Shown here one piece after another: positions 8,432 through 17,653 of a stretch of 64,000 nt of DNA (position 1 is its first letter; the number at the start of each line of letters is the position of its first letter). Source of the stretch: Spirochaetota bacterium (GTDB taxonomy: Bacteria > Spirochaetota > UBA4802 > JAKQUI01); the NCBI GenBank assembly GCA_029562645.1, contig JAKQUI010000077.1:186001-250000 (forward strand), read 5' to 3'. The translations under genes and the position numbers were made by a program. The notes beneath the pieces were generated by a model. That model made no database searches. It had not been told where the DNA came from and saw only the letters and a program-made list of their open reading frames with translations.

Positions 8432-10524
8432 GGCGTCCCCCGGTTCGGTTCAACGGATGGTTGTGCGCGCATCAGCGTATATCGGATCTGCTGCCCGCTC
8501 TGGTGGCGGATCAGCTCGAGAGGAGTGCTGCCGTGGAGCTCGATGACGATTGTGCAGCGATGCCGCCAGGTGAGCTTCCATTTCTTGTTGAGCGAACTGA
8601 AGGTGTTGCCCGGGTATGCCCGGACCGACGGCACGTCGTCGGGATCCCCGCCGTCGACGAGGATCTCGATGTCCTGCGGGTCAAGCGAGACCCAACGAGG
8701 GCCGCGCGCCTCGAAACGGGGATCGCGCTTCGCCCGCAGACGGACCCGCTCGGGGATGAGCGCGTAATTGTGATTGTCCAGCGGAAAGGGGCGCGTGTCC
8801 GTCGAGACCGACACCGCGTATTCCGCGCCGAAGAGCGGGAAGACGAACTTCGACGCGCACCCGATGAGCGCTCCCGCGCCCGCCACGGCGATCGCGACGG
8901 TCGGGTTGGCCCACATGAGCGCCATGCCGCAGCCGAGCCCCGTGACGCGAAGGAGCATGCGCAGGCCCTCCTCGAAGGAGCGCACCTTGAGCAGGTTGCG
9001 ATGATGGACCGGATCGCGCCCAACGGTCCGGATGAATATCCGAAAGGTGTTGTTGATCTCGAAGTACTCGGCCCAGTCCTTGAAGAGTTTGTTGCAGAAA
9101 AAGAGCGCGAAGAGCGCCGGGACCGCGAACGGAAGCCCGCCGATGAGTCGCAGGAAGACCGCCGGGTACAGCAGCATCAAGACGCCGGCCGCCGCGGCAT
9201 AGAAGAGCGCGACCCGGAGCTGCACGGCGCGCAGCTCCTCGTTGATGTACACCCGCGGCAAGCGGCGGCTCTTCTCGGCATTGCGCACCTCGTCGAACTT
9301 GATCCCCGACTTGATCTCGATGAGCGATTCGATCACCGGGTAAAAGTACAGGGCGATCACCGTGACCCAGCCCAGCACCAGGTAGCGGTGTTCGATCATC
9401 GCCATCATGGGATTGACGATGGCGCCCTCCAGCGTCCCGTAGAAGAAGCTGAACAGGAGCGTCCCGGCGGCGGTCATCCGGAGCGTGCGGTACGCGCGCA
9501 GCACCGCGAGATAGGCGTCCGCGATGGCGCGCGGGGACAGGACGATCCGCTCGGACACGAAGAGGGTTTCGGCCTTGATGAGCTCATCGGCGATGCCGGA
9601 ATGCCGCGCGATCCGCTCGAAGCGCGGGTGCGCCGCCAAAAATTGCGTCGAGGCGATTGAGGAAGCGGCGTAGGGGAGCAGAGTGTCCCCGTGCGCTTTG
9701 AAGTTGATTTCCCCCGGAATGATGACGAACCGCGTCCCCGCGGCGGATCCGCCCCGCGTCGGGCGGGGAATGAATTCGGGGTTGGGGCCGGCGTCGATGA
9801 TGATATGTCGCGGCGACTGCCCGTCCGGCGGCAGAAGCGTATCGATGGGGACGTAGCCCTTCTCGAAAAAGCGCCGGCTGTCGCGCGAGGAGCCCTTGTA
9901 GTACGTAGAAAAGATCACGGCGTAATAGCTTCGGTGCCAGAACCGCTCGCGGAAGACGGAGACGCGCTGGATGATGGAATCACCCACCTGTTTATACACA
10001 TCGGTCGTGCGGGTGCGGGGAAGTTTCTTGATCAACTCGCGTAGGAGCGCGACCGCATCGTCGGGGTACCCGAGCTTGTGCACCTTCTGCTCGCTCTTGA
10101 TCACGCGATCGGGCGCGCGCATCGATTCGCCCACGTAGATCTCGTACACGAAGCGGTTCTTTCTGAGGACGCGCTTGACCGTGTACTCCGGCCCGGCGGG
10201 CGCGAGCCGCCCCGAGGCCGCGGGCTCCTCCTTGTGGTAGCTCAGGAAGTAGTCCTTCTCGACGCGCCAGCCCAGGGAAACGGCGCCGGCGATGATCGCG
10301 CGCAGACGCTCGCCGATCGGACGGCGCGCGGCGGCGGTCAAATAGTCGATCCGGGCCTTCATGGTGGGGTTCTTCACGGCGATCATCCGCAGGCGGTCGC
10401 GGTTCTCGGGCGCGAGCTTGAGGCAGCCGGCCAGTTCTGTCGGCTGCGCCCGCGCGGCGGATCGCTTTCGCTCGTGCTCGAGCGGGAAGATCGTGAGCGG
10501 CGTCTCTTTCGGTTCAGGAATCAT
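8428..10524 (-). CDS. large integral membrane protein, unknown family
   Basis: A 698-residue membrane protein I do not recognise. A soluble N-terminal region (about 1-310) has an alpha/beta look (EKDYFLSYHKEEP; KRVLRKNRFVYEIYVGES). Hydrophobic segments follow: about 325-345, 360-380, 420-450 (two), then a pair around 505-535. The C-terminal 150 residues are soluble and beta-rich, ending in WKLTWRHRCTIVIELHGSTPLELIRHQSG. The start at 10524 is chosen because the frame further upstream overlaps the previous gene deeply and looks non-coding. It overlaps the upstream PH-like gene by 11 bases and the downstream ankyrin gene by 4 (ATGA), so the three proteins are made together. Confidence 0.75.
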   Translation of the reverse strand: MIPEPKETPLTIFPLEHERKRSAARAQPTELAGCLKLAPENRDRLRMIAVKNPTMKARIDYLTAAARRPIGERLRAIIAGAVSLGWRVEKDYFLSYHKEEPAASGRLAPAGPEYTVKRVLRKNRFVYEIYVGESMRAPDRVIKSEQKVHKLGYPDDAVALLRELIKKLPRTRTTDVYKQVGDSIIQRVSVFRERFWHRSYYAVIFSTYYKGSSRDSRRFFEKGYVPIDTLLPPDGQSPRHIIIDAGPNPEFIPRPTRGGSAAGTRFVIIPGEINFKAHGDTLLPYAASSIASTQFLAAHPRFERIARHSGIADELIKAETLFVSERIVLSPRAIADAYLAVLRAYRTLRMTAAGTLLFSFFYGTLEGAIVNPMMAMIEHRYLVLGWVTVIALYFYPVIESLIEIKSGIKFDEVRNAEKSRRLPRVYINEELRAVQLRVALFYAAAAGVLMLLYPAVFLRLIGGLPFAVPALFALFFCNKLFKDWAEYFEINNTFRIFIRTVGRDPVHHRNLLKVRSFEEGLRMLLRVTGLGCGMALMWANPTVAIAVAGAGALIGCASKFVFPLFGAEYAVSVSTDTRPFPLDNHNYALIPERVRLRAKRDPRFEARGPRWVSLDPQDIEILVDGGDPDDVPSVRAYPGNTFSSLNKKWKLTWRHRCTIVIELHGSTPLELIRHQSGQQIRYTLMRAQPSVEPNRGTP

Positions 10525-11545
10525 GCGTGTGGCCGTTCCGCTTTGATTCGGATGTGACCCGGCGCATGGGGTTCTCCCCGCCGCTCGGGCGATAGTTCTC
10601 AATAACGGGACCGCGACCGGCATAGGCGTCGCGCAAAGCGAAAAAGACGCGTTCCACCGTTGTGCGACAGGCCTTCGCACACATCTCATCGACGAGGTAG
10701 CGCGTTCCGTCGGTTATTGTGATGCCCAGCGGATATTCGATGTTCCGGGCCGCGAGATAGTCCGTTGCGATATCCCGGCTGGTTCGGTATATGCGGATTT
10801 CGCGCACCGCGTCCAGCGGGACCGTCCTGCGTTTCCCCGAAAAGAACGCGAGGGAAATCTCGTTCGTGTCGAACGCGATCATGACCGGTTGCTGCTTCCC
10901 GGGCTTGAAGCCGAAAAAGGCCATGAGCGACATCAGCGCGGCGCAGGCGGCAAGAATTGAAGCGACCTCGATCGGATTGTCGAACTGGCGCGTCGAAAAA
11001 GAGAACACGCCGAGAATCAGCCACAGCGCGCAGATAAGCACGACCGCGCCGTACAGGTTCATCCGGTACCACCGGCGGGCGTCCAGGATGAGCGGGAGCG
11101 ACGCGGGCCCGTTGGCCGCCATGACGGGCACGCGCGCGCGCAAGAGCTCGTAGAGATACGGGAACCCCTCCACCTTGCGGCTGAAGCGGAACGACCTCGA
11201 GCCGGCGAGGAACGTCATATTCGGCGGCACGTGGCGGTCCCGTTCGCGCACGGCGGTGATCTCGGCGAGGCGAATCGAGCGGCGCGATGATCCGCGCACG
11301 ATGGTCAGCGCATCGTCGGTCAGCTCGATCACGCCGGTGTGGCGGCGATAGACATACAGTCCGAATGCAAAAATCGGCCCAAGCGCGAGGGTGATGATGG
11401 CGAACGCGAACCATTTCTCCGGAAGCGCGGACAGGATCGTGATGGGAATGGCGAGCAGATAGAGAAACCCGACGAGCCCCGACAGCAGGCCGCCCAGGAG
11501 GGTGAACGTTGCGTGAAAGGAAAACCGATGTTCGCCGTTGTTCAT
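10514..11545 (-). CDS. membrane protein with PH-like domains
   Basis: A 343-residue membrane protein. Two hydrophobic helices (about 12-35 and 43-66) are followed by a stretch resembling a bacterial PH domain (HTGVIELTDDALTIVRG, RRSIRLAEITAVRERDR, SFRFSRKVEGFPYLYELLRAR). A second helix pair (about 168-190 and 203-220) is followed by another similar stretch (PVMIAFDTNEISLAFFSG, RRTVPLDAVREIRIYRT). This gives a duplicated TM-TM-PH plan, as in membrane-bound bPH proteins. The start at 11545 keeps the first helix at the N-terminus. It sits 66 bases after the M23 gene stop and overlaps the next gene by 11 bases. Confidence 0.72.
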   Translation of the reverse strand: MNNGEHRFSFHATFTLLGGLLSGLVGFLYLLAIPITILSALPEKWFAFAIITLALGPIFAFGLYVYRRHTGVIELTDDALTIVRGSSRRSIRLAEITAVRERDRHVPPNMTFLAGSRSFRFSRKVEGFPYLYELLRARVPVMAANGPASLPLILDARRWYRMNLYGAVVLICALWLILGVFSFSTRQFDNPIEVASILAACAALMSLMAFFGFKPGKQQPVMIAFDTNEISLAFFSGKRRTVPLDAVREIRIYRTSRDIATDYLAARNIEYPLGITITDGTRYLVDEMCAKACRTTVERVFFALRDAYAGRGPVIENYRPSGGENPMRRVTSESKRNGHTHDS

Positions 11546-11610
11546 CTCATGACCGCCAGAACCCGGGGGGCGATACAGACGGCGCTGCGGAAACCGCCGC
11601 GAGGCGTCCG

Positions 11611-12624
11611 CTATTCCGGCAGCTTGTTCAGGTATGGGACCGGGTCCACGAACTCCGTGCCGATCTGCACCTGGTAGTAGCAGAGGTGCCGCATCGCCTT
11701 GCCGGTGCGCCCCACGTAGCCGATCACCTCGCCCTTGGATATCTTCTGGCGCGGCTCGACGGACACGCGCTGGCAGTGCGAGTAGTGCGTGGTGAAACCG
11801 TACTTGTGCTTCACGGACACGGTGAGTCCCAGCACCGGGTCCCACTTGATGTCCTCGACGCGCCCCGGCGCGGTGGCGTGGATCTCGGCCCCCGGGTAGC
11901 CCGCGATGTCGATCCCGTGATGGAACTCTTTCTGGAAGTTGTAGGGCGAGGTGCGCTCGCCGAACGCGGAGATGATGTAGCCGTTCACCGGCCAGATCGA
12001 CGGGGTGTACTCCAGGATCTTCTTGCGCGCCTCGAGGAAGCCCTTGATCTTTACCAGCACGTCCTTGGTGATCTTGAGGTCGCGGTCTATCTCCTCGATG
12101 TTTAAAAGCTCGATGGGCGGGGCGTGGTCGCCGGCGTCCGGGTTTTTCGTTTCCGGTTGCGCGGGACCGCCCTTGGCCCAGAGGGAATCGACGTCGTTTT
12201 CGGGAATGATCGAGTAGAGGTAGGTCACCTCCGGCTTGAACTTCTGGAATATCTCGTGGAGGCGGTTGATCTCCTCGCGGTACTTCACCAGGTGCTCCTT
12301 CGAGCTGGCCCCGTAGAGCTTGAGGCGCGACACCTCCTTGGTGTTGGAGGTGTGGTTCACGATGATGATGGAGGTGACGACGACCGTGAGCGCGATCGCG
12401 CCGAAGAAGCCCGCGATCGAGAAGATCGAAATATGGAAGTTCACGATCTGCTTCTCGGAGTGGGGGATGAACATGAGGGTGACCTTCTCCCGCCCCTTCT
12501 TGACGAAACGGGACCACCATCCGCGCAGCGTCTTGCTCGTGTCGCCGAAGCGGTCGTCGTAGAAGCGCTTGAGACTGCGCTGCAGATCGTCCAGGTTCGA
12601 TTCTTTAAACGGATTGAGACCCAT
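11611..12624 (-). CDS. membrane-anchored M23 (LytM) protein with an altered zinc site
   Basis: A 337-residue LytM-type protein. A basic cytoplasmic N-terminus (about 1-65) leads to one transmembrane helix (about 68-90), then a coiled-coil-like stretch (KEHLVKYREEINRLHEIFQKF), a linker, and the M23 domain (about 205-337): FHHGIDIAG supplies the H-x3-D ligands and THYSH follows. The usual HLH pair is HLC here (AMRHLCYYQVQIG), so the third zinc ligand is Cys rather than His. The domain could bind zinc differently, or be a non-catalytic activator like EnvC/NlpD. GAGGGAAC precedes the ATG. It is the first gene of the envelope operon 12624-6776. Confidence 0.88.
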   Translation of the reverse strand: MGLNPFKESNLDDLQRSLKRFYDDRFGDTSKTLRGWWSRFVKKGREKVTLMFIPHSEKQIVNFHISIFSIAGFFGAIALTVVVTSIIIVNHTSNTKEVSRLKLYGASSKEHLVKYREEINRLHEIFQKFKPEVTYLYSIIPENDVDSLWAKGGPAQPETKNPDAGDHAPPIELLNIEEIDRDLKITKDVLVKIKGFLEARKKILEYTPSIWPVNGYIISAFGERTSPYNFQKEFHHGIDIAGYPGAEIHATAPGRVEDIKWDPVLGLTVSVKHKYGFTTHYSHCQRVSVEPRQKISKGEVIGYVGRTGKAMRHLCYYQVQIGTEFVDPVPYLNKLPE

Positions 12625-12648
12625 GTTCCCTCTGATTACGTTCGCGGG

Positions 12649-12668
12649 GGGCGCCCGTCCGGGCGCCC
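12649..12668. terminator. GC-only hairpin between chemoreceptor and M23 gene
   Basis: Two copies of the self-complementary GGGCGCCC (12649-12656 and 12661-12668) flank GTCC, giving an 8-bp pure GC stem, with GGGGG on the left and CCCCCGC on the right able to extend it over a bulge. It lies between the chemoreceptor stop (12736) and the M23 start (12624), both minus strand. There is no U-tract after it in that direction, so it is either a weak terminator or a leader structure of the M23 operon. Confidence 0.35.
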
Positions 12669-12735
12669 ATCACCCCCGCCGTTCCGGCCGTGATTGGACG
12701 GAACTCTACGGCCGTTTTTTTGCCTGTCAAGCCGA

Positions 12736-15096
12736 TTATTTTTTTACCGTGAAGCGGGCGCTGGTGTCCCGCAACTTCCAGGAGCGCTCCTTGATGGACA
12801 CCGAGAAATCCGCCAAAAACTGCGCGTTCGACGCGATCTCCTGGACCATCTCGTTTATCTTCGAGACGGCGTTGAGGATCTCGGCGCTGGTCGATTTCTG
12901 CTCGTTGGTGGCGTTGGCGATCTGGGTGGCCATGTTGTTCACGTCCTCCACGTCGTGCATCACCTGCTCGCTGCCCCGGATCTGCTCGTCGGAGGAGAGC
13001 GCGATCTCCTCGACGAGCTTGGCCGCGTGCTCGATCTTCTGGATCATGGCGGTGATGGCGCTGGCCATCTGCATCACCAGCGAGGCCCCGGTCTCGATGT
13101 CGCTGCGGCTGGTGCCGATGAGGCTGTGGATCTCCTTGGAGCTGGAGGCCGTCGCGTCGGCGAGCTTCGAGATCTCCTCGGCCACGACCGCGAACCCCTT
13201 GCCGTGGTCGCCCGCGCGCGCGGCCTCGATCGCGGCGTTCAGCGACAGCAGGTTGATCTGGTCGGAGATGTCGTTGATCATCGCGGTGATATCCGTGATC
13301 TTCTTGGAGCTCTCCGATATCTGCTGGATGCTGCGGGTGGTGGACTGCAGCATCTCCCCGGTCTTCTTGGCCTCCTCCACGGTGGCCTTGGTCTCGCGGC
13401 TCACGTTCGTCGAGTTGTCGCTCACTACGCGGATGGTGGACATGAGCTCCTCCATCGCCGCGCCGGTCTGCGACACGCGCTGCGCCTGGGTATCGGCCGC
13501 GGTGGCCACGTTCTCGATGCTGGCCATGAGCTCCTCGTTGGCCGAGGAGGTCTCCTCGATCACCGCCGCCTGGTTCTGCGTGGCGCTGCCCATGTTCAGG
13601 CCGATCTCGGCGAGCTGGTCGGCCTTTCCGCTCAACTCGCCGGTGAGGTCTTGGATCTCGCCCACCACCGTCCGGAAGGTCACGATCATGTTGTTGAGCG
13701 ATTCGATGAGCTCGTCGATCTCGTCCTTGATGGCGTGCCGGTAGACCTGGCAGGTGTAACAATGCTTGAGCAGCTTGTCGTCGCCGCTTGGCATGGCGAC
13801 CGACCCGTCGCCGCACAGCGTCCCGTCGATGCGCCAGCAGGCGCGGTTGCGGACGCCGTAGCCCGGGCAGTTCGTGCGCTGGCAGTTTTTCGTCTCGTAG
13901 CATTTCAGGTATTGCGGCTGCCGGATGAAGGCGGTCAGGTCGCCATTGGCCACCTTCTTCGCCGTGTCGATGATGATGCGGAACGGGCGCGTGATCTTGG
14001 CCGCAAAGAAGTTGCTCACGAAAAAGAGCGCGACGACAAACCCGACGAGGAGCGCAATCATGACCGCGAACAACCGGTTGAGGCCGCCGAAGATGTCGTC
14101 GTAGTCGGCCGTGGCCACGATGATCCAGTCCCAGGGCTTGAAATACGTGAAATACGCGACGGCGTGCTGCTGGAGCAATTGGCCGTCCACGGTGGTTTGG
14201 AACTTGTAGGAGATCCCGCCCTCCTTTTGTTCGATGATCCGGGTCCCGAAGTGCGTGCCCGAGCCGAGGTCGGTGAGCGCGAGGATGTTTTTCCCCTTTA
14301 GCCGCGGGTGTTCAATGAACTGGCCGTTGGAGTTGATGATGTACACATATCCGTGACTGGAGACCTTCGTACCTCGTACCATGTCGAAGATCGCAGTCTG
14401 CGGGGCGGGTACGCCCACGTAGAGAACGCCCACCACGGCGCCGGCGCGGTTCTTGATGGGCTCGTAATTGGTGATGTTCCATTTCCCAACCACGATCGCA
14501 CGGCCCGTATAGGTCTTTCCCGCGGTCACCGTCCGGTACACCAGCGATTCCTTGGGAATATAGGTGAGGACCGCGCGTTTTCCCTCTTTCGTTTTCACGT
14601 TGGTGGCGATGCGGACAAGCTTTTCGTCATGGAGCTGGAACAGGGTCGCGGTCGCCCCCTCGACGCCGATGCGCGCCGCGATCGTGTCCACGATGCCGTA
14701 ATTGTAGTTCAGGACGGTCCCGCCGGAGCTCATGGTTGGCAACTCGATGATGCTCTCCTCGCCCGAGTCCTGGTTGGTCACGGTGAGCTTTTGCGTGGCC
14801 CGAGACAGCTCCGGGACGGCGAAGGGGGCGAACACCGCACGCGCCATTCGCGCGGCGCCTTCGATTTCCCGCTGGGCGCGGCTGTCGAGCTCCGCGCTTT
14901 GGAGTTCGCTGCGCTGTTTGATGGCGTGGACGGCGTTGGCCATCGCGGTGTTGGTCACATTCAGGATGGAGCTGCGCGCGACGGTGTATATGAGGAGCGA
15001 CGCCGCCAGGAGCGGGATGATGGAGGTGAGTAGAATGAGCCGCAGCAGCCGACCGCGGATCCCCGTGAGCATTTTACTGGTTATTTTCATCTTCAT
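12736..15096 (-). CDS. methyl-accepting chemotaxis protein with Cache sensor and Cys-rich insert
   Basis: A 786-residue chemoreceptor. Helix 1 is about residues 16-40; the periplasmic part (about 60-335) has Cache features ([51 protein letters not shown]); helix 2 is about 345-368, followed by a HAMP-like start ([19 protein letters not shown]). A Cys-rich block (about 397-452) interrupts the usual HAMP-to-signalling link: C-x5-C-x4-CPGYG-x4-ACW, GTLCG and CYTCQVY. The signalling domain (about 480-786) has the hairpin tip [20 protein letters not shown] and [14 protein letters not shown]. The ATG at 15096 has AGGAG nine bases upstream; a GTG at 15105 is worse placed. Probably feeds CheA to steer the flagella encoded next door. 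Confidence 0.93.
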   Translation of the reverse strand: MKMKITSKMLTGIRGRLLRLILLTSIIPLLAASLLIYTVARSSILNVTNTAMANAVHAIKQRSELQSAELDSRAQREIEGAARMARAVFAPFAVPELSRATQKLTVTNQDSGEESIIELPTMSSGGTVLNYNYGIVDTIAARIGVEGATATLFQLHDEKLVRIATNVKTKEGKRAVLTYIPKESLVYRTVTAGKTYTGRAIVVGKWNITNYEPIKNRAGAVVGVLYVGVPAPQTAIFDMVRGTKVSSHGYVYIINSNGQFIEHPRLKGKNILALTDLGSGTHFGTRIIEQKEGGISYKFQTTVDGQLLQQHAVAYFTYFKPWDWIIVATADYDDIFGGLNRLFAVMIALLVGFVVALFFVSNFFAAKITRPFRIIIDTAKKVANGDLTAFIRQPQYLKCYETKNCQRTNCPGYGVRNRACWRIDGTLCGDGSVAMPSGDDKLLKHCYTCQVYRHAIKDEIDELIESLNNMIVTFRTVVGEIQDLTGELSGKADQLAEIGLNMGSATQNQAAVIEETSSANEELMASIENVATAADTQAQRVSQTGAAMEELMSTIRVVSDNSTNVSRETKATVEEAKKTGEMLQSTTRSIQQISESSKKITDITAMINDISDQINLLSLNAAIEAARAGDHGKGFAVVAEEISKLADATASSSKEIHSLIGTSRSDIETGASLVMQMASAITAMIQKIEHAAKLVEEIALSSDEQIRGSEQVMHDVEDVNNMATQIANATNEQKSTSAEILNAVSKINEMVQEIASNAQFLADFSVSIKERSWKLRDTSARFTVKK

Positions 15097-15628
15097 GGAT
15101 GCCACTCCTGGATTGGTCGCCGGGGCGTGTGCGCCGATGTGTAAAAATATTAATAAACAAAATATGTCAAATAAATATTTATCCTCACAATTTCATTGAA
15201 GATGATTAGCATGGAAGCGGATTACATTTCAAATATTTTTTGGAAAAAGGCTCATGGTAAAAATCAGAATGCCGAAATAAACAATAAGCAAAAATACGCA
15301 AAAAAATCAATAAATAGACAAAACAGTTCCGTATTTGCCAATAATTCGATAAAAACATCATAAACGGCCATAAATAAGGCCAAATCGGCTTCAATTTGTC
15401 CTCATGTGAATCCGATCATTTATTCGTAAGGGACGAAAACCGGTTCAGGGCAGGCCGGGGCGGTCTTTGAAAACTGATGGGAATTGCGGCAAGCATTTCA
15501 ACCTGAATAGGAGCAGGGCGGAATGGTTGCAGTAATTATTTGGGTATTCCCTGAATAACAGAACGCAACCTGGTATTACAGGCCTGATACGGAGATCAGG
15601 CTATTACAAGACAAAGGAGTGTATTCGT
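15097..15628. other. AT-rich intergenic region between chemoreceptor and flaB
   Basis: About 530 bases without a credible gene, strikingly AT-rich from about 15140 to 15420 against GC-rich surroundings. It contains loose repeats of AATAAACAAnA-type text and a TAAA/GGCC cluster near 15360-15385, and must hold the divergent control regions of the chemoreceptor (minus) and flaB (plus). I found no convincing sigma-28 (TAAA-n15-GCCGATAA) or sigma-70 promoter. A 62-codon minus-strand frame inside it has no coding character. The last 50 bases are the structured flaB leader. Confidence 0.6.
15582..15619 (+). promoter_or_regulatory. flaB leader hairpin with GGA loop, candidate CsrA site
   Basis: GCCTGAT (15582-15588) pairs perfectly with ATCAGGC (15595-15601) around the six-base loop ACGGAG. 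The next element is the ribosome site AAAGGAG (15613-15619), ten bases before the flaB ATG. A hairpin that presents GGA in its loop next to a second GGA in the ribosome site is the known layout of CsrA-repressed flagellin mRNAs. The assignment is inference from structure; csrA and fliW are not in the window. Confidence 0.5.
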
Positions 15629-16480
15629 ATGATAGTGAATCACAACATGAGTGCCATCAACTCAAATCGGGTCCTGAAGTTCAAGCATTGGGACACGAAC
15701 AAGTCCATGGAGAAACTGTCCTCCGGTATGCGGATCAACCGCGCCGGCGACGACGCGTCCGGGCTGGCCGTTTCCGAAAAGATGCGGACCCAGATCCAGG
15801 GCCTCCGGCAAGCCGAGCGGAACACTGAAGACGGCATGTCGATGGTCCAGACCGCCGAGGGGTATCTCGATCAGACCTCGTCGATCCTTCAGCGGATCAG
15901 GGTGCTCGCCGTTCAATCGTCGAACGGTATTTACACGCAGCTGGACCGTCAGCTGATCCAGGTCGAGGTTTCGGCGCTTATCGACGAAGTCGACCGGATC
16001 GCCTCTCAGGCCGAGTTTAACAAGTTTAAGCTCCTCCTGGGCGAGTTCTCCCGGACCAATCCCAAGGCGAGCATGTGGTTCCACATGGGCGCGAACATGC
16101 ACCAGCGTGAACGCATCTATATCGGCACCATGACCTCGCGCGGACTCAATTTGAAGGAGCCCACCGGCAAGTTCCTGGCCAACCTGTCCACCGCCGATAG
16201 CGCGAACAGGACGATCGGGATCATCGACGACGCGCTCCATAAAGTGTCGAAACAGCGTGCGGACCTTGGCGCTTACTTCAACCGCCTCGAGTTCGCCTCG
16301 AAGGGTCTCATGAACGCCTATGAAAACATCCAGGCTTCCGAAAGCCGGATCCGGGATGCCGACATGGCCGAAACCCTTGTAGACCTCACGAAGGATCAGA
16401 TTCTTGTACAAAGTGGTACTGCGATGCTGGCCCAAGCGAACATGAAGTCAAGAACGATCTTGCAGCTCTTAGGGACATAA
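15629..16480 (+). CDS. flaB: periplasmic flagellar filament core protein (flagellin)
   Basis: Flagellin of 283 residues, the core of the spirochaete periplasmic flagellar filament. The N-terminal D0/D1 region is textbook FlaB ([58 protein letters not shown]), and the C-terminal part closes with [20 protein letters not shown] and [13 protein letters not shown]. The short middle ([20 protein letters not shown]) is the spirochaete variant without a surface-exposed D2/D3 domain. The strong AAAGGAG site fixes the start. The gene is single, with its own leader and a strong terminator at 16519-16551, so it is a monocistronic high-output unit. Confidence 0.97.
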   Translation: MIVNHNMSAINSNRVLKFKHWDTNKSMEKLSSGMRINRAGDDASGLAVSEKMRTQIQGLRQAERNTEDGMSMVQTAEGYLDQTSSILQRIRVLAVQSSNGIYTQLDRQLIQVEVSALIDEVDRIASQAEFNKFKLLLGEFSRTNPKASMWFHMGANMHQRERIYIGTMTSRGLNLKEPTGKFLANLSTADSANRTIGIIDDALHKVSKQRADLGAYFNRLEFASKGLMNAYENIQASESRIRDADMAETLVDLTKDQILVQSGTAMLAQANMKSRTILQLLGT

Positions 16481-16518
16481 AGAACACGAGTCGTACAGAG
16501 GGAATACCGAACAACCAC

Positions 16519-16551
16519 GAGACCCGCCGCGGGAACGGCGGGTCTCTTTCT
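16519..16551 (+). terminator. Rho-independent terminator of flaB
   Basis: GAGACCCGCCG (16519-16529) and CGGCGGGTCTC (16536-16546) form a perfect 11-bp GC-rich stem with a CGGGAA loop, followed by TTTCT. It starts about 38 bases after the flaB stop. Confidence 0.85.
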
Positions 16552-16682
16552 GTCCGCGGTTTAGATTATGTCGCATTAGCGGGTTGATGTTAACCCAGAA
16601 AAAATGCAGTACGCCATGATATATTCAACGGCGTCATAAAGGCGGGTCGTGGGTTCTTTCGGAATTATCGCGGTCGCGTCCG

Positions 16683-16988
16683 TTATGCCAGCGCGTCGAA
16701 GAAGGAGCCCGGGGTTGACGAAAGCGGGCTGCGGCTGATCACGTTGCCTTTCGAGGTGTACTCGCTTTCGGCGGCGGTCATCGAGAGGCGCAGGAGTTTG
16801 TTGTGATCGTCGCCCAGCGGCTTGGTGTACACGGCGCTGGAGTCGGTGCGCCGCGTGACCCCGTGGATCTTGTTCACGGTGCCGTTGTTGTACACCGGCC
16901 ACAGATAGGTCTTCTCCAGGCGCGGTCCGGCGCTGGTGGACAGACTCGTGATCTCCGCTATGCCGCTGCTTATCCTCATACCGGTCAT
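16683..16988 (-). CDS. small hypothetical protein next to flaB
   Basis: About 101 residues (MTGMRISSGIAEITSLST ... FFDALA), no family recognised. It is soluble, polar, without signal peptide or cysteines. The motifs KTYLWPVYNNGTVNKIHGVTRR and SAVYTKPLGDDHNKLLRL look like real protein rather than shadow sequence, and the competing frames here are Arg/His-rich. An in-frame ATG at 16979 is the alternative start; neither has a good ribosome site. It is convergent with flaB, separated by the flaB terminator. Confidence 0.5.
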   Translation of the reverse strand: MTGMRISSGIAEITSLSTSAGPRLEKTYLWPVYNNGTVNKIHGVTRRTDSSAVYTKPLGDDHNKLLRLSMTAAESEYTSKGNVISRSPLSSTPGSFFDALA

Positions 16989-17131
16989 ATCGGCAGATGG
17001 AATCGTTTTCTTTACCGGTTTTCCCTTCGTTGGGTTGCGGGGTTGGACACATGTTCTCCCGTCGCAATGCGGAGATAAAGGGGTTTCCCTGCGGTAGATG
17101 CGAGCGAAGACGGTATCGCCCCCCGACGTTT

Positions 17132-17551
17132 CTATGCGTGCTGGCTTCCCGCCGAGGTTATGGTGAGCTTGCCGTGTCGCACGTTTTTTATGGACAGGAG
17201 CCGGTCGGCGATTTCCTTCACCGTCTTGCTCTTCCCGCGCAGGATGAGCACCTCCAGGCAGTTGTGCTCGTCGAGGTGCACGTGCACGGCGGAGACGATG
17301 TTGCCGTAGTAGTTGTGCTGGATGTCGTTGAGCTTGTCGGCGATCTCGCGCACCTCGTGGCTGTAGACGAGCGTGAGGGTGCCCATCGCCTCGGCGCTGG
17401 GATCGGAGGTCTCCTCCGCGACCAGCATGTCGCGAATGAGGTCGCGGATCGCCTCCGAGCGGTTCACATAGCCCTTCTCGCCGATCGTCGCGTCGAAGCG
17501 CGTGAGGAGTTTTTCGTCGATGGAAACGCCGAAGCGGATCAGATTGCTCAT
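17132..17551 (-). CDS. nikR: nickel-responsive ribbon-helix-helix regulator NikR
   Basis: A 139-residue NikR. The N-terminal ribbon-helix-helix (about 1-45: NLIRFGVSIDEKLLTRFD, YVNRSEAIRDLIRDML) binds operator DNA, and the ACT-like C-terminal domain (about 55-135) carries the nickel ligands: His in SHEVRE, the HVHLDEHNCLEV block (two His and Cys). In the known family, nickel binding strengthens repression of nickel uptake genes. No nikABCDE or other nickel transporter is nearby, so its targets lie elsewhere. I saw no clear GTATGA-n16-TCATAC operator just upstream. Confidence 0.93.
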   Translation of the reverse strand: MSNLIRFGVSIDEKLLTRFDATIGEKGYVNRSEAIRDLIRDMLVAEETSDPSAEAMGTLTLVYSHEVREIADKLNDIQHNYYGNIVSAVHVHLDEHNCLEVLILRGKSKTVKEIADRLLSIKNVRHGKLTITSAGSQHA

Positions 17552-17653
17552 GGGGTGCCTCGCGAAGTGTGGTCCGTGTGTTGCAAACCTGTGGATATAC
17601 GGTGATTCGGGAAGCGCAAGAAAAAAACGGATTCCATCGACAGTCCCGGCCGG

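Noticed and set aside
7289-8767. A 492-codon plus-strand frame
   Set aside because: Antisense shadow of the ankyrin gene 7373-8431 with the typical His/Arg/Val-rich composition.
10514-12520. A 668-codon minus-strand frame that starts inside the M23 gene
   Set aside because: Only its second half (from 11545) is real protein; the first half is Arg/Pro-rich shadow of the M23 gene in another frame.
15206-15394. A 62-codon frame in the AT-rich region before flaB
   Set aside because: Aromatic and random in composition, no ribosome site, lies in probable control DNA.
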